Shown here: piece by piece, positions 63,362 to 64,000 of the stretch | How the letters are laid out: each line of letters begins with the position of its first letter | Position numbering within the stretch: position 1 is the first letter of the stretch | Assembly (NCBI RefSeq): GCF_014844075.1 | Contig: NZ_CP062165.1 | Span: forward strand, 6,076,001 to 6,140,000 | Origin: Paenibacillus sp. JNUCC-31 | Lineage (GTDB): Bacteria > Bacillota > Bacilli > Paenibacillales > Paenibacillaceae | Reading direction: 5' to 3' | Length of the DNA: 64,000 bases | The notes under the pieces: generated by a model | The model's input: the letters and a program-made list of their open reading frames with translations, nothing else | Told to the model about the DNA's origin: nothing | Database searches by the model: none | Program-made: the position numbers and the translations under genes

Positions 63362-64000
63362 TCAAAATAAATTCAAATCCAACTGGCGATATTGTATTGC
63401 TTCAGCTACGTGTGCTGTCAAAATTTCTCCCTCATGATCCAGATCGGCGATGGTCTGGGCCATCTTGATAATTCGATCATGCGCACGCATGCTCAAATTC
63501 AACGCTTGCAGCGTCTGTTGAAGCAAGTTATCAGCTTCTTCCGGAAGACGGATGGTTCGACGCAACAGGGTTCCTGATAGCTGGCTATTCCAGCGAACTG
63601 AACTTTTCGCATATCGTGCAGCCTGAATTTGATGCGCATGAATAACTTTGGTCTGCATTTCTGACGATGAAGGCGAAGCTCCAGACTTCCGCCACTCACT
63701 TGGGGGAGGCACCTCAACCTGAAGGTCGATGCGATCCAGCAGGGGTCCCGAAATTTTGGCACGGTAGGCGGCAACACGGGCAGGACTGCAAATACAGCGT
63801 TGCTCTTCCGATTGGGCAGACAAATAGCCACAGGGGCAGGGGTTCATCGAGCATGCGAGCATAAACTGCGCAGGGAAAGTGAACGCTGCTCTCGCACGGC
63901 TAATCGTAACTTTCCGATCTTCCAACGGTTGTCTCAATACTTCAAGAACTTGCCGCTGGAACTCGGGCAGCTCATCCAGAAACAATATGCCTCGGTGAGC
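63362..64000 (-). CDS. comM: YifB/ComM family Mg-chelatase-like AAA ATPase (partial, 5' end off the right edge)
   Basis: 212 codons to the window edge. The frame reads AHRGILFLDELPEFQRQVLE (Walker B), QPLEDRKVTISRARAAFTFP, CSMNPCPCGYLSAQSEEQRC with four cysteines, RISGP-like KISGPLLDRIDLQVEVPPP, and the C-terminal LNLSMRAHDRIIKMAQTIAD arginine-sensor domain. ComM helps integrate DNA during natural transformation by branch migration in Gram-negatives; its role in Firmicutes is less clear. The N-terminal Lon-like domain and Walker A lie beyond the edge. dprA often adjoins it, but that part is not visible. Confidence 0.95.
   Translation of the reverse strand, partial: AHRGILFLDELPEFQRQVLEVLRQPLEDRKVTISRARAAFTFPAQFMLACSMNPCPCGYLSAQSEEQRCICSPARVAAYRAKISGPLLDRIDLQVEVPPPSEWRKSGASPSSSEMQTKVIHAHQIQAARYAKSSVRWNSQLSGTLLRRTIRLPEEADNLLQQTLQALNLSMRAHDRIIKMAQTIADLDHEGEILTAHVAEAIQYRQLDLNLF

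Overview
The window reads as chromosomal DNA of a low-to-mid GC Firmicute, most likely a Paenibacillus. The evidence is frequent TTG/GTG starts with strong AGGAGG sites, a fapR-plsX-fab cluster with a FapR box, the ylbJ sporulation gene, the rnc-smc-ftsY-ylxM-ffh-rpsP translation/secretion cluster in Bacillales order, YesMN-type two-component regulation, and a GH74 xyloglucanase with CBM3. No tRNA, rRNA, CRISPR array, insertion sequence or phage module was seen.

Region 1 (1-26.4 kb) is accessory carbohydrate metabolism. A partial TetM-type ribosome-protection GTPase sits at the left edge. Next come an AraC regulator diverging from uxaB-uxaA (galacturonate/altronate breakdown), a WYL regulator with an AlkZ-related protein, a GH42 beta-galactosidase diverging from a second AraC regulator, a tight trio of esterase, Axe2-like GDSL acetylesterase and SMP-30 lactonase, a secreted GH74-X2-CBM3 xyloglucanase, a YesN/YesM pair, a sugar ABC importer and a GH2 beta-galactosidase. 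Cre-like sites precede several of these genes. Together they look like a locus for plant cell wall polysaccharides (pectin, galactan, xyloglucan, acetylated xylan): outside cleavage, import, debranching/deacetylation and entry of uronates into central metabolism.

Region 2 (26.4-35.4 kb) holds two small membrane proteins, the ylb-type cluster (rsmD, coaD, ylbJ, ylbL, tmcAL, DUF177, rpmF), and a flavohemoglobin gene with an Fnr-type box inserted between tmcAL and DUF177.

Region 3 (35.4-60.4 kb) is a long housekeeping run on the plus strand: fapR-plsX-fabH-fabD-fabG-acpP-fabF-rnc-smc-ftsY, then ylxM-ffh-rpsP-khpA-rimM-trmD-rplS-lepB-rbgA-rnhB-ylqG-ylqH-yraN. It makes membrane lipid, processes rRNA, condenses the chromosome, targets and processes exported proteins and builds the 50S subunit. 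Three genes look inserted relative to the B. subtilis order: a hemolysin III family gene, a polysaccharide deacetylase and signal peptidase I.

Region 4 (60.4-64 kb) is an AT-rich accessory pocket. It encodes a 53-residue peptide, absent from simple long-ORF lists, whose N-terminal half looks like a Bacillales lasso-peptide (paeninodin-type) leader but whose C-terminal half lacks an acidic residue where a lasso ring needs one. Two near-identical palindromic operators lie upstream and a secreted multi-repeat protein lies downstream. This is the best candidate for an undescribed system in the window. A nitroreductase and the partial comM (YifB) gene close the window.
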